This document shows positions 1-11,300 of a stretch of DNA of 64,000 nucleotides, piece by piece. The notes beneath the pieces are model-generated. The model saw only the letters and a program-made list of their open reading frames with translations, ran no database searches and had not been told where the DNA came from. The stretch is from Lutjanus erythropterus (Eukaryota > Chordata > Actinopteri > Lutjaniformes > Lutjanidae). The DNA lies in NCBI GenBank assembly GCA_020091685.1, contig CM034607.1:6569465-6633464 (forward strand), in the 5' to 3' direction. Within the stretch, counting starts at the first letter, position 1. Each line of letters begins with the position of its first letter. The position numbers were made by a program, and so were the translations under genes.

Positions 1-630
1 TACATACATACATACATACATACATACATACATACATACATACATACATACATACGTACATACAGACATACCTACATACAGACACAGATGTCTATATGCA
101 TAGATACATACCTACCTACCTACCTACCTACAGACATACATACCTAACTCCTTACCTTCCTGCATACATACCTACAAAAATACATACATATGTACCTACC
201 TACCTAGCTACCTACCTACATACATACATAAATACAAACATACATACATATCTACTTACCTAACTATCTACCTTCCTGCATACCTACATACATACATACA
301 CACTGACATACATACATACATACATAGATACATACCTACATATGGACCTACATACATACATACATACAGACATACAGACATACCTACATACAGACACAGA
401 TGTCTACATGCATAGATACATACCTACCTACATACATACATACATACCTATATACATACATACATAAATAAATTATACATACTTCCCTACCTACATACAT
501 ACATACATACATACATAAATTATACATACCTACCTACCTAGCTACGTACCTACCTACATACATACACACATACCTACATACATACATACATACTTTTATA
601 CATACATACACACATACCTACCTATATACA
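1..630. repeat. TACA/TACC tetranucleotide microsatellite
   Basis: Almost uninterrupted TACATACA with patches of TACC, TACAGACA and TATG variants. The period is four bases throughout. Longer blocks, such as one containing ACAGACACAGATGTCTA, occur twice (about 80-100 and 390-405), so parts were copied as larger units. The tract runs off the left edge of the window and stops where a hAT-A fragment begins. Confidence 0.97.
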
Positions 631-822
631 TTTTGAATGCTTAAGAATTTTTTAAAAACTTGTACTTTTGAATACTTAAGTATTTTTAAAAGCAAGAACT
701 CTAGTACTTTAACTCAAGTAAAATTTTGACTGAGCAACTTTCACTTGTAGTTGAGTAATATTTGACCAGGAGTATCTATACTTTGACTCAAGTACTGGTG
801 TTGAGTACTTTGTCCACCACTG
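631..822 (-). mobile_element. hAT-A non-autonomous transposon, end fragment
   Basis: About 190 bp matching, in reverse, the first part of the full hAT-A copy at 13499-14313 (shared motifs include TTTGACTCAAGTACTGGTGT). It ends in a recognisable terminal inverted repeat, TTTGTCCACCACTG, at 809-822. The inner part of the element is missing. TACA repeats lie on both sides, so it either landed in the microsatellite or the repeat expanded around it. Confidence 0.85.
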
Positions 823-915
823 CATACATACATACCCACATACATACATACATACCTACAAACATACATGCATACCTACCTACCTAACTACCTACCTACC
901 TACATACATACATAC
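823..915. repeat. TACA/TACC microsatellite, right part
   Basis: Continuation of the tetranucleotide tract after the hAT-A fragment: TACATACA with TACC and TAACTACC patches. Same repeat class as 1-630. Confidence 0.95.
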
Positions 916-919
916 TGGA

Positions 920-1190
920 TCTAAAGTGTGCACAATGCTTATTAAGGATAATTAATCCTTTATTATGCACTTGTTAACAGTTACCAACCAAGTTTTTTTT
1001 GGAAGTGCTTATAAATGTCTTATAATCTAACAGTAAACATTTTATTCATGTTTATTCTATCAATAACACAGACTTACAGATATTACAAATATTAAGAGTA
1101 ATAAACATCTTATTAATATTCAGTAATGCTTTTTACAAGTATTAAGTATATATTAAGTGCAATTTTTTTTTTGTTATATTTTAAGCAGTT
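920..1190. repeat. Fragment of a CTTATTAACAGTTA-type fish repeat
   Basis: Contains CTTGTTAACAGTTACCAA, GTGCTTATAAATGTCTTAT and several TTATTAATAT/TTAAGTA motifs. The same words occur at 40580-40957, which ends in AATATGAAGTGTTATC, the usual end of a fish non-autonomous element. This copy looks like an internal piece without clear ends. Confidence 0.55.
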
Positions 1191-2285
1191 ACCTGTGTTG
1201 GCCCCTGAATGAGTCTCACCTGTCTGGTCACATGTATTAATTTACTTGTTCCTCTGTCTGTCTCAGTGATGTCACACTGTAGTCTTAATTATTGCAGTAT
1301 ATAATTTATCGTTAAATGAGCATTAAAGCTACCTTGGTGGGTTAAATTTTGGGGGTTTTGTTTGCTGTTTTTTGTTTGTTTTTTCTTTTTCTTTGTGATA
1401 AAAATGAAAAAAAAGAAAGTAGTGGTCCTTTCTTATATAAGCATGTATGCATGTTTTTTCAATAAAAAAATCAATATATATTTACAAAAATATTTAATTA
1501 CAGAATTATAGCTTCAAATTAAGAATTTGAAAATGAGTAAACAATTGCCCCAGAAGAAAATTTTATGATTTTCGTTTCTAACAAAATCAGAGAGATCACC
1601 TTTTAAGAAAGAATGACAAAACTATTATTTAAAGACTTTAAAAACATAATGCATCAACAAAAAAGTGACCTGTAGTGTTAATATTGACAGTTGGATTGAG
1701 AGATGGGCGGCTCCTCGCTGCTCCAAAATCAAAACATCCTTTCCCAAATCAACTGACTAGAGCAACCACCGGCAGGCCATGACAGAGGGAAGAGCATTTT
1801 GATTGTAGTTTTGGGCAAAAGGGAATATCACAGCCCCTTTTCTCTGTTTTCTCTGGTCATGGGGAGAGTTGCCCCCTTTTCACTCTTTTATTTTTTTTAC
1901 CAACATGTTTGATATCTTCAGGGAACCTACCTACATGTATTTCCTATGATAAACCACTTAAAAATTCAATAGAGAAAACAAGTCATGAGGAATTAAACTG
2001 AAGGTGGACGCTGTGCGCTGTTGCAACTGAACCGCATGTGAATCTCAATTTTAACAGTGTGAGCTACAGAATTCTCACAGACTGAATGCAGAGAAGACTT
2101 TTGACCAATAAAGCTTGTGCTTTTTGAGAAGGCCCCATGTAATAATGGAATATTGATGTGTTAGAAATGAACTGCTGGTCACGCACATGCTTACAGAGCA
2201 GACCTAGCATGCATGGCATTTCAAAACTATTCTCACTGATGAAGAACAGATACTGTGTGGATTTTACTCAACTTCTCTTTTTTCT
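1191..2285. other. No recognised feature
   Basis: AT-rich, with T- and A-runs around 1340-1420 and 1440-1500. I see no open reading frame of note, no RNA gene and no repeat I can name. The part 1690-2110 has ordinary base composition and could be unique sequence. Confidence 0.5.
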
Positions 2286-2330
2286 TTGATAGGGACAATG
2301 CAATTTAACATAGTTCCAATACAGATTATG
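2286..2330 (-). mobile_element. Possible L2-like LINE 3' tail fragment
   Basis: TTTGATAGGGACAATGCAAT followed by a fish-typical stretch resembles the reverse complement of the 3' untranslated tail of L2-like LINEs (compare TATAGGGACAAGTATG at 21534 in the clearer copy). It directly abuts the hAT-A copy on its right. The piece is short, so the assignment is tentative. Confidence 0.35.
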
Positions 2331-2805
2331 AAACTTTTTTAAGTATCTGTACTTTATTTGAGTATTTGTCTTTCACTCCACTACATTTCAAAGATTTATA
2401 TTGTACTTTTTACTCCACTACATTTCCAGGAAGGTTGTTGTTACTCATTACTTTTAGGCTAAGGAGCTGTCCTTTTTGTTTTTGATTGCATTTCTGTGCT
2501 GAAGTTTTTATAGGTGTTTCTATAGACTTTATGTAGAAGAGTGGTTCTACAAACAGGTCAGTGCATCATTAGATGGTTTCAGAGAGTTACAAGCTTCTGT
2601 AAATGCATCGTGAAAACAATACAGCAATGCACTGATATTAGAAAATGTACTCTGTAATTTGTACTTTTGAATACTTAAATATTTTTAAAAGCAAGTACTC
2701 TAGTACTTTAACTCGAGTAAAATTTTGACGGAGCAACTTTCACTTGTAATTGAGTAATATTTGACCAGGAGTATCTGTACTTTGACTCAAGTACTGAGGT
2801 TGATG
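2331..2805 (-). mobile_element. hAT-A non-autonomous transposon, copy 2
   Basis: Reverse-orientation copy sharing most of its length with 13499-14313: TACTTTTTACTCCACTACAT, GCTGTCCTTTTTGTTTTTGA, TATAGGTGTTTCTATAGACT and ACTTTCACTTGTAATTGAGT all have counterparts there. Neither terminal inverted repeat is intact; the right edge fades after AAGTACTGAGG near 2805. No target duplication was found. Confidence 0.85.
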
Positions 2806-3180
2806 ATGAGTTCATCAGTTTTTAGACCTGATCCCCGGCCCAGTCCTTTTAGTACACAAATACAAATACTACAAAGTGCCTCGTTCTACGCAAAGATAGT
2901 TACTCCAATTGGTATACACATGAGACTACATCGAGAGGCACTACTGGCAAGCCGAATGTCAGCCGCACCAGCTGATGCTCTCACCGGGCTCTTATAATAT
3001 TACTTCCCAGGCTGCATCCCAGTGATTGGTGGATTGGTAGGCTGGACAGGACGGGAACGGAGTAGGCCACCGCCCCACAGCTGGAGCAAACCACGAGTCA
3101 GGGTCCACACACTCTAATCTACATAGGCCGTAACATCTTTGAATAAATGTGGAAAGGGGCTCTGGAACAAGACTGATTTT
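2806..3180. other. GC-richer segment, unassigned
   Basis: Noticeably richer in G+C than its surroundings, especially 2820-2990 and 3005-3120. A plus-strand frame is open at 2761-2997 but begins inside the hAT-A copy, so it is not a credible gene. The segment might be part of a mobile element I do not recognise. Confidence 0.3.
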
Positions 3181-4562
3181 ATATTAAAAAAATATGGATC
3201 TTAATTTTTATTGATTGTATGCTAAGTCAATTTCCCAGCTGCATAGTGGACAAAACCTGCTGATGTTTCCCAGGAATGTTTAGTGCTACACTGGACACAT
3301 GCTGATCTGAAGAAACAATGATGACATTTATGAAGCAAGAGAATACGTGTGTGTGTGTGTGTTACATTTAAGGCAACTCTCCTCGTGGCACTGATTTTTA
3401 AAAAATGTTTGTGTCTTTCTACTGCATAGACAGCCCAGTTTTATGGAGAGACGATCCTTGTAGCAGTGAAATATCCCTTTAAGTTTACATAGTTAGAATA
3501 CAGTTGCTATTTTTTTACACATCCAGCAGTCATGGAGCAACATTAGCATTTATTTGTAGTTGTTTTCCTGGCAACCTGATGAATGAAAGTCAACTATTCA
3601 CTCTCTTCTAGCTCTGTTTTGGTCTCCACCACTGTTTGAGGGAAATATCTTGCTCTTTAGTATTCCATCAAGGCCAGTAATGAATGACTAATGAATGAAA
3701 TTAAAACTAAGTGACAAAGGATAGCTTGAATTAACTTTTGCTCAAGGCTTAAATTTAGCCTGGTCTAGTCAACGCTAACTCAACAAACTCCAATACAGGG
3801 GTCATCATGAAAAATGGCCAAAACTGCCACAATTAAGAAAGCAAGTGAGATGGCTTATTTAAAAAAAAAAGAAAAAAAATGTCCCATCTCATTCATCCTT
3901 TTCCTGTCTATCTTCAGCTGTACCATGTTACAAAAAAGGCTAAAAGACACACAAAATGTTTTTTGTTTTTGTTTTTAAAGTTATACAAGCCTACTTACTG
4001 TTTCATTTGTATTTGTTAATAAATGTCTGCATTCTATAAATGTTATATAACCATACACCTGCTGCAAGACACAAATCAGTAAGTTTTTCTTAGTGATATT
4101 TTTTTTACTAGATGTCCTTTTAATTTTCAAGCACCATCTGCTCATTAGCGTTGAAAATCAGAGACTGGACACAGAGGAGAAAAATATAAAAATTAAGAAG
4201 TTGAAGTTGGAGATAATGAAACTGGGGGAGTATATATTCAAACACAACAGGAGTTCATCTTTTGGACTTCATTCAATTTTTTGTCTTTGCAGCTTGAACA
4301 AAATAAGCAAATAAGTAACTTCAAAATAACTTTGGCAAACGTTTTTTTTCTCTAACTCTGTGCTCTCCAACGGACCCTGAACACTCCTGACATCTGTGTA
4401 GAGGAGCATGAAATGAAACTCAGCCCCAAGGAAATGTTAAGGTTTACATGTCACTAACATGAAACATGCACCAGTCCTGCCAACTCTCCCCACTGATCAA
4501 AGCATACTGGAAGTCTGTCCTGGGGGGTCATGGCCCAGGACAAGTCAGGTGGACCATATGCT
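3181..4562. other. No recognised feature; short GT repeat
   Basis: Includes a (GT)n run of about 14 bases near 3348-3361 and A/T runs at 3860-3880 and 3958-3976. An open frame at 4093-4314 is low-complexity and shows no known motif. Confidence 0.5.
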
Positions 4563-4790
4563 GAAGGAAACTTTACACTCTACGAGTACCTTGGTAGTGT
4601 GATTGACAATAAGGTGACATAGAGATGCTTTGCAAAAAGGGCCATCATCGATTATTCTTCCTTGGCAAAGTCTCAAGGTTCATTGTTGATAAGACCCTCA
4701 TGGCCATCTTCTATAAATTCTACACTGAGTGTATTCTAACATTTTCTTTTATCTGTTGCTTCAGGAATCTTAGTGTAAATGCTCTTTAGA
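4563..4790 (+). pseudogene. LINE reverse-transcriptase remnant (C-terminal part)
   Basis: One frame from 4563 reads EGNFTLYEYLGSVIDNKVT. After a frame change, a second frame from about 4649 reads RLFFLGKVSRFIVDKTLMAI followed by FYKFYTECILTFSFICCF and RNLSVNAL, then a stop. The order YLG-x-IDD/N, RLFFL-K, F-VD-T, FY-x-F-ES-LTF and C-GN is typical of the region after the catalytic core in fish non-LTR reverse transcriptases. The copy lacks the catalytic domain, has at least one frameshift and is truncated at both ends. Subfamily (L2, CR1 or Rex-like) is uncertain. Confidence 0.8.
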
Positions 4791-4807
4791 TAGCAAAGGT
4801 CAGCAGC

Positions 4808-4830
4808 GGGGGGGTTGGGGGGGGGGGGGG
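4808..4830 (+). repeat. G-run able to form a quadruplex
   Basis: Seven G, two T, fourteen G. The run contains enough G triplets for an intramolecular G-quadruplex on the plus strand. It lies just after the LINE remnant and has no clear partner feature. Confidence 0.7.
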
Positions 4831-5083
4831 TGATAGCAGTGATGGTGTTCCTCGCTGGTTACTGTTGTGGTATTCTTGACATTTAAGTTGATGATGAGGA
4901 TGATGATGGCAGCTTCTTTTTAGTTTTTGATGTGTTGTGACTGTGATGATGTAGGCGGTGGCCTAGTTTTCTTGGTTCTACCTGCTGTAACAATTTTATT
5001 TCACTGCACTGTTTGATTTACTGATCACAGCTTGAGAAGTGCAATGTAAAGCATTTTTGTATTTATGGTAGTATAATAGTGAT

Positions 5084-5713
5084 CAGGGGTGAAAATAACT
5101 AATTACAAATACTCAGGTTACTGTAATTAAGTCATTTTTTGGCATACTTGTACTTTTATGAGTAGATTTTCAAGTCTGTACTTTGACTTGTACTTAAATA
5201 TTTATTAAACCATGTAGTCTGCTTAGTTACTTTCATAATCAGAATTCAGTACTGAGTACAAACCTTTCATCTGCATTTTTGTAGTACCAATTTCATGAAG
5301 TTGATGCTAATTACAAAGCAACATATTTGAAATTTCTCTCGATTTACTCACAAATTCCACATAAATCTCATGGTAATTTGCAAGTGATTTTTCTAACTGC
5401 AAATTTAATATGTTATTTGGTAATTACCACCCATGACATGAAAATGATACTTGCTAATTATCATATAATTAATAATGAAATTTATGGGTGATTTCTAAGA
5501 AATTTCAAATATATTACTTATTTACAACCTATTTACCATGTAAATGCGGGACCAGAGCAACTAATACTCTGAGTAGTTATTAAGGTGAGTAATTTGTACT
5601 TTTACTTAAGTATTTTTCTAACACCAGTGCTTTTACTTGTAATTGAGTAATATTTTAGCAATGTCACAGTGCTTATACTTGTGGACAGATTTTCAGTACT
5701 CTTTCCACTACTG
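5084..5713 (+). mobile_element. hAT-C1 non-autonomous transposon with target duplication
   Basis: Starts CAGGGGTGAAAATAACTA and ends CTTTCCACTACTG, a diverged terminal inverted pair of the hAT CAG-GGTG type. It is flanked by 8-bp repeats ATAGTGAT (5076-5083) and GTAGTGAT (5714-5721), 7 of 8 matching. The 630-bp interior has no coding frame and is rich in TACTTTTACTTAAGTA words near both ends. A second copy, C2, lies at 25228-25824. No transposase is present, so it must have been moved in trans. Confidence 0.9.
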
Positions 5714-7271
5714 GTAGTGATATTTATTAATACAGATTTTGTTGATCATGATTGATTATTATTCTGAAATTCAGCACTTTATTGTAGTTTGTACTCTGGG
5801 GTTGTAAGGTCAACCTAGAACCTGAGCCTATGCTGGCTTTTTGTGTGTCTCTTGTTTTTATCTGTCTTGCTGCAAAACCAATTCCCCTTCAGTTCAAAGT
5901 TGAAAAGCTGAAAAGTTTAAGTTAATGAGTCCATAAAGACACTTGAAGGAACTGTCTTTTGGGGGTCTGTTTCTGCCCGACACACAGCTTAATTAAGCCT
6001 GACAGTTATCCCACCACAGAGCAGGCTAGTTCAGTGGTATAAATTACCATGATTAACTGAGCGGGGATTTCTATAAGCCACAGTCATGGAATGGATCCTT
6101 CACTTATTAGCCAGACTTATCAAAATAAGGCAGGCTTTTCCTTTATCCACTTTGATGGACTACTCCCCTGTGCATGTGGTGTATAGTTCATTAGAAACAC
6201 CTACCTGCTGCCACTGAAAAACTAGATGGCTGCAAATGGCGAGAGTGAAACAAAACTAAAGGTGTGTGTTGAAAGACTGTAGAGTTGAAGAGAAAAGCAC
6301 AGCCTAAAACTTTGCTCTAGCTAACCGTCACTAAGGCGACAAACTCCATGGCCGTGTCTCCAGATAACTTCCACTCATGCAGCCTCAAAGTAGAGAAAGG
6401 TGAGAGTCATGTCTTTGATCATGTTCTCTCCATTTATGCTGGTGGACTGAGGCTGGCAGTGCAACCGTGGTGCCCCGGGGCCGGCAGATGTTTATTATCC
6501 TTCCAGCACTTTGAGAGGCACCGGGGCTGCAACGTGCTGTCGGAGCTGGAGGTCCTATTTAAGTCAGTACTGGGACTGTTTGTCGCAATAAGGAAAGAAC
6601 TTTGAGTTTCTGTACAGTAATACATTGCTGCTTTTATCTGGACATTAATCATATAACTGAAGCGTCAGTTCAATAATCTTCAGTGCGAATGAATAATGTA
6701 ATGACTTCACCTGAGCTTTTATGAAGATAAAAGCATTCTGACCTTTGTAAGTTTGCTCACTTGTAATGCAGTTTTGCAGCTATAATTTTCTTTCCTGGAA
6801 TTAGCTTCATGCAACAACACTTATGCATGGTATTATATTGCAATTATTGATCAATCCTATTTGGTTGGTTGCTACTTTAGCCTGAAGGTGGAAAAGGAAT
6901 TATGTGCTATCAAAGAAAACATAAATCAACGGCACGTACTTTGTTCTTGGCTGAACGGTCACACCCTTTAACAGATATTCAGTACGTGTGTTCCTGTTTC
7001 CATTAAAGCCTGGAGCCCCTGAGTACATATCTCATCTTTAACAAAGGAGAAATGACAATTTCGAAAAACTTGGATTTTAATTTTTTTTATAAAATTATAC
7101 TTTCTGGATTTGGAACAAATGTACAGTTGTTTTAAGCAGGTTAGACAAACTCAAATGTAAGGGGAGACAATGGCAATAGAAGATAAAATGATCTCAGAAA
7201 TGATCATATAACCATCACTAGCTGCATCCCAATTCCATACTACATAGTATTTATAAGCAAGTAGTATTATT
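5714..7271. other. No recognised feature
   Basis: Mixed composition. An 85-codon plus-strand frame at 6348-6605 lies in a GC-richer patch (6440-6560), but its product matches nothing I know and the opposite strand is open as well. No promoter or splice pattern is convincing. Confidence 0.45.
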
Positions 7272-7560
7272 AGGCTTGGGCAGTATAAAGGTATTACCAG
7301 GGTATTAAGAAATCTTGACAGTATGATTTTCAATACTGTTAAAAATATAGATGCTTCTCTTTCGATGCAGAGATGCTGTATTGAGGTGATGCGCTGTAGT
7401 GCGCAGCATGTCTGTCTACTGATGGACGAGACAGCGCAGATAAACTGAGAAACATGATGTCTGGGGGGTCAAGTTACAGCACTACACAGTAAAAAAGACA
7501 AAACTTTCTCATCTCTTCAGTAAAGCTTGAGTGAGGTTCCAGTCATGTCCTTCATGTAGG
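7272..7560 (+). mobile_element. GGC(T)TGGGCAGTAT-type fish element, partial
   Basis: Begins AGGCTTGGGCAGTATAAAGG and continues with GGTATTAAGAAATCTTGACA and TTTCAATACTGTTAAAAATA, wording typical of a fish non-autonomous element related to the GGGCTGGGCGATAT type. The right end is not visible; the limit given is where the familiar sequence stops. Confidence 0.5.
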
Positions 7561-8139
7561 TCATGATTCATTTGATTTTTTTTGCCATTAATCTTTTATC
7601 ACATTTTAATACACCAGCTTTTCCAAATGTAGCCAAGTTTAAAAACTTTTTCAATGTCACGGTTTGCACATTAAAAAAAATTGGCACACAGATTCAGAAA
7701 AAATATATATACAGAGTTTATTCATTATATATTTTAAAAGTCAATTGACTCAAAAGGCTTCACACAATATTTTAAATTAAGGAATAATTAGTATGGAATT
7801 TTAAAATTGGTTTATATGAAGTTAATTCAATAAGTCTTTAAAAAGTCATCAATTCTTTAAAATGATGAAATGTTTACATCAAATTTATTTATTCAACAAT
7901 TTATTAAACAAAATATAAATGTGAATAGGCTACACCAAACGCTAGCAGCACTTTTATTGTCAAAATCTAAATTAATCTAGTGTGTTATCATGTTAAAATA
8001 AGCAGACATCTTTTATGTTTGGGGTAAAACTGACTTCAGCAAATTAACCTACAAAATATGACTGTCATTGAAAAAGTTAACCAAGTTTGCACTTCAGAAC
8101 ACAGCAAGGAACACAGCAGTCAGTCAGTGATGGAGACAA
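7561..8139. other. AT-rich stretch without recognised feature
   Basis: Strongly AT-rich, with many short A and T runs. A 61-codon frame at 7563-7748 is composed of AT-driven residues and is not credible. Confidence 0.5.
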
Positions 8140-8330
8140 CACCAATAAAATTAAAAAATAAAATAAAAATAATAAATAATATTAAAGAAATTAAAAATAA
8201 ATCAGTATAGAAAAATAATTAAATAAATTAGAAATTAAATAAAACAATTACATGAATAAATAATAATAGAGAATACAACAATTAAAAGTTGTTTTAAAAA
8301 AAAACCCAAAAAAAACAAAAACAAACTATG
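8140..8330. repeat. AAATAAAT-type low-complexity tract
   Basis: About 190 bp almost entirely of A and T in irregular AATAA/AAATT units, ending in runs of A with C. No period longer than about five bases. Confidence 0.8.
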
Positions 8331-9399
8331 TTTCTTATGTTTGGGCCCTACAGTATAACATAAGATGAAAAACTGCATGTGAAATGTCCCTGTTATCAGT
8401 TACAACAAAGAAAGAAAATGATTCTCAGGCAGCTGATGAAGCTCATAAAGGGTTAATCACTGCTACACTGCACTGTCCTCCTGCCTCACCTCCATCATTA
8501 AGACACATCATTACAATTCAGCATCAGTTTTATTCCTGAATGGAAATGAAACGACACAAACAGAGGAGGGAGAGACTGATGGTCGAATCTCCAGGACAAA
8601 TGTCAAGGCCCCTTTAAGACTGACTGAACAGCACAAGGGGGCAACTACCACACTCACCCAAAAACAACACCAAGACAACCAACTTCCACTACTGAGGTCA
8701 CGTGACTTCCTGTCAACTATGGAGGTGCTCTCTTGTGTGTCTGCAAAATGTGCATAAAAATAGGATGATAACACACTTAACAATAATCAATCAGTAACAT
8801 GGTGCAGATAATAAAACAATAATGACATGTAAGTTTAAAAAAGACAAGATTAAAACACTTCACAATCATGTTTTAGTTGGTAAATAACTGACAGGAATGT
8901 AAAAAATAACACTAAAATTAGGTAGTTTCCTACTCTACTGCATGGATGCTTTATTGACATATTGATTCAACTGTGACCCAGTGACTTTTAGTGTTTGAAG
9001 CCTCAGAGGAAACACTACCTGAGAGGCCACTTTCAGGGCTGCCCTGTCCCCATTGGCTGTTGACAATATTTTGTCTTCGCTCTGTGAAAAACAATGACAT
9101 AACCTGGCTCTGTGGGCGGCAGTTGTCACTTCTCTTCGTGTTCTCATCTGTCAGCCTGCATGTGTCACCTGTCTGGTATTTTGTTTAGCTCGGGGCTAAC
9201 GCTGCATCGGAGATAACATATGTAGGACATGACATGATTTGGTTTAAACAGGGTGTTTTTTTTCCTTTAGATGTTGAAAAGTCCTATTATTAATCCTACT
9301 AAACTATGAGACTGATTGAATTTTAAAGACTGTACTATTCTTCTTCTCATATAGATTGTGCACATTAAAAGGTGGCAGAATTTGAACTCATGCAGACAG
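8331..9399. other. No recognised feature
   Basis: A 90-codon minus-strand frame at 8511-8783 overlaps a part of normal composition, but has no domain, no splice context and no matching neighbour. The rest is ordinary AT-rich sequence. Confidence 0.45.
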
Positions 9400-9480
9400 T
9401 AAGACACTGTTTGTAGGATTTAGTGGCATAGTGGAGAACTTGCAAACTGCAAACATAAGGATGAGAATCTATGATGGACA
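9400..9480 (+). repeat. GTAGGATTTAGTGGCAT-type fish repeat fragment
   Basis: TTTGTAGGATTTAGTGGCAT followed by GAGAACTTGCAAACTGCAAA resembles the end of a common fish repeat (relative of those at 42935 and 59268). Only about 80 bp are recognisable. Confidence 0.5.
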
Positions 9481-9985
9481 TAAAAAAATGCTAAAGGCCC
9501 TCTCTAGAGCCAGTGCTTGCTTTGTCCATTCTGTGTTCTACTCCAGCCCAGCACATCTTTTCATGTGGCCCATGAGAATTTGCAAAGAATATAATTTGCA
9601 CGATACAATTCTATGCTGCGTTATGGAACATGTCCCAGAATGGATCCCTATTTTTTTGTTATTCACATGTCTAGCAGCAATATGTCTGCATGCTAGATAA
9701 CATCTTGATGTTATATAAGCAACCATCTACTTACCTAAATAGTTGTAACATTAGTAATATTAGTATCCACTGGATTTTGGATGTGACTTTTCTTGTAGGT
9801 TACACTAATTTAAACAACCTTTCTTATGATTTTAACATCAACAACATTTTTAAATAAATTGTATAATAGTTCAACACTTGAATGTCTGCTTGCAATTATT
9901 TTTCCTAGACTGCTTCTATTATTTAAGTGCAGAAGCAATTATGTAACATGATAACAAGTAGATATATTTATATAGACATAGTGAG

Positions 9986-10004
9986 TTGAGTTTGACACCC
10001 CTGT
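9986..10004 (-). repeat. Solitary hAT-type terminal repeat
   Basis: GAGTTTGACACCCCTG is the reverse complement of CAGGGGTGTCAAACTC, a well-known hAT end in vertebrates. The body would lie to the left. TGTGGCCCATGAGAATTTGC near 9565 may belong to it, but a left end was not found. Confidence 0.45.
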
Positions 10005-10379
10005 CCTCAGGTAACAAAACACAATTCTTATTTACAGGTGATTACACTATTAAAAACATACCTGTGAATATTATTAGGGCTGTAGTCAAATGCATTGATT
10101 GACTGAAAAAAAAAAAGTCTGCTCATTATCTCCAGATTATTTAAATCAGCCACAGGGCACTGAGCAAATCTATCTGGTTGCTTAAATGAGGGTTAATTAA
10201 AATTACACAATGCTGTCAAGCAAACTAATTCATGCAGTTTGACTTTTTCTTATTTATACACACCTATATTGTTATCTTTATGGCTTTTCTATCATGTCCA
10301 TTTACATATAATAGCAACACACACACAGGCCATGAGGGAACACTGGATTCCATACACAAACAAAGCTCTGACAGCTTTT

Positions 10380-10535
10380 GCTGTGGTATAAAAGCCTACA
10401 AAGAGCAACATGAACAAACAACTATCTGAGCTAATATTCTCATTATTTAGTTGGCTTCAAAGGAGGCTTAACAAACACATGGATTCTCTTGACTGCCCCT
10501 TAATATTACAACATTAGTCCAACATTTTCCTAGTC
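10380..10535 (+). repeat. Repeat E, copy 1, left half
   Basis: TTATTTAGTTGGCTTCAAA at 10443 and ATTACAACATTAGTCCAACA at about 10506 recur at 13072 and 13131. This copy is cut at its TCCTAGTC by the hAT-D element and resumes after 11221. Confidence 0.8.
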
Positions 10536-11213
10536 CAGGGGTGTGCAACCTGAGGCTCCAGAGCCACATGCAGCTATTCAGCTCCTCTCCAGTGGCTCCC
10601 TGTGACTTTGGCAAAAAATTATATGGAAATGAATAGCATTATATTTAAGAAATATATTTCATGTTTCATTGTTGTAGGTCTATGAAAAAGTTGAGACAGC
10701 TCAAAATTTCAAGCCAACATACTACATACATAGTAGATTATTAAAGCCCAAGTCAAATTCTTCAGTTTTGAAAACGTTTTACTGATCTTTTGTTGAGATA
10801 ATTTACTTTTCTGCTTTAGACAAATTTAAATATTTGCATTTTAGATTTTTTTTTTTTGATTTTCTTTAACTTTAACTTTTACTCTAAATTTATCTAAAGA
10901 AGAATAGTAAATTATCTCAACTAAAGGTCAGCAGAAAGTTTGTAAAAGTTTGAGTTGGGCACAAAACTCAAAAATCTATTGCAAATTTTAAAAAAGTGTT
11001 ATCAACTAAAATATGCATCAAAGACTGTGTCTATGGCTCGGTCTAAATTGTGATGGTGGCTCGTCTTCTTGAGTCTCCATAAGCTGTGGCTGCCAAAAAA
11101 AAAAGTCTTCAAGAAAAAGAGAGAATTCAATAGTTGTGGCTCCAGACAGATTTTTTTCTCCCCCTTTTTTGGCCACAAATAGCTCTTTTGATCGTAAAGG
11201 TTGCAGACCCCTG
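10536..11213 (+). mobile_element. hAT-D non-autonomous transposon with target duplication
   Basis: Ends are CAGGGGTGTGCAACCT and AGGTTGCAGACCCCTG, a near-perfect 16-bp inverted pair. Flanking 8-bp repeats are TCCTAGTC (10528-10535) and GCCTAGTC (11214-11221), 7 of 8 matching. Inner GGCTCCAGAGCCACATGCAG and ATAGCTCTTTTGATCGTAAA are typical of a vertebrate hAT family with this end. The 678-bp body has no transposase. The uninterrupted repeat E copy at 13 kb shows what the site looked like before insertion. Confidence 0.93.
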
Positions 11214-11221
11214 GCCTAGTC

Positions 11222-11300
11222 AGTTGGAGTAGCCACATGAGCAAAGATGTGCTAATGCCAAATTCAACAGGATAAACAGTGAAATAAACTCTAAAATAAA
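11222..11300 (+). repeat. Repeat E, copy 1, right half
   Basis: Begins AGTTGGAGTAGCCACATG and continues AACAGGATAAACAG, matching the continuation of copy 2 (TGTGGGAATAGCAACAAC, ATAGGATAAGC). It shows that the two parts of copy 1 were contiguous before hAT-D inserted. Confidence 0.7.

Noticed and set aside
2761-2997. 78-codon plus frame in a GC-richer patch
   Set aside because: Starts inside the hAT-A copy and shows no known motif.
8511-8783. 90-codon minus-strand frame
   Set aside because: No recognisable domain, no splice or promoter context; length is within chance for the window.
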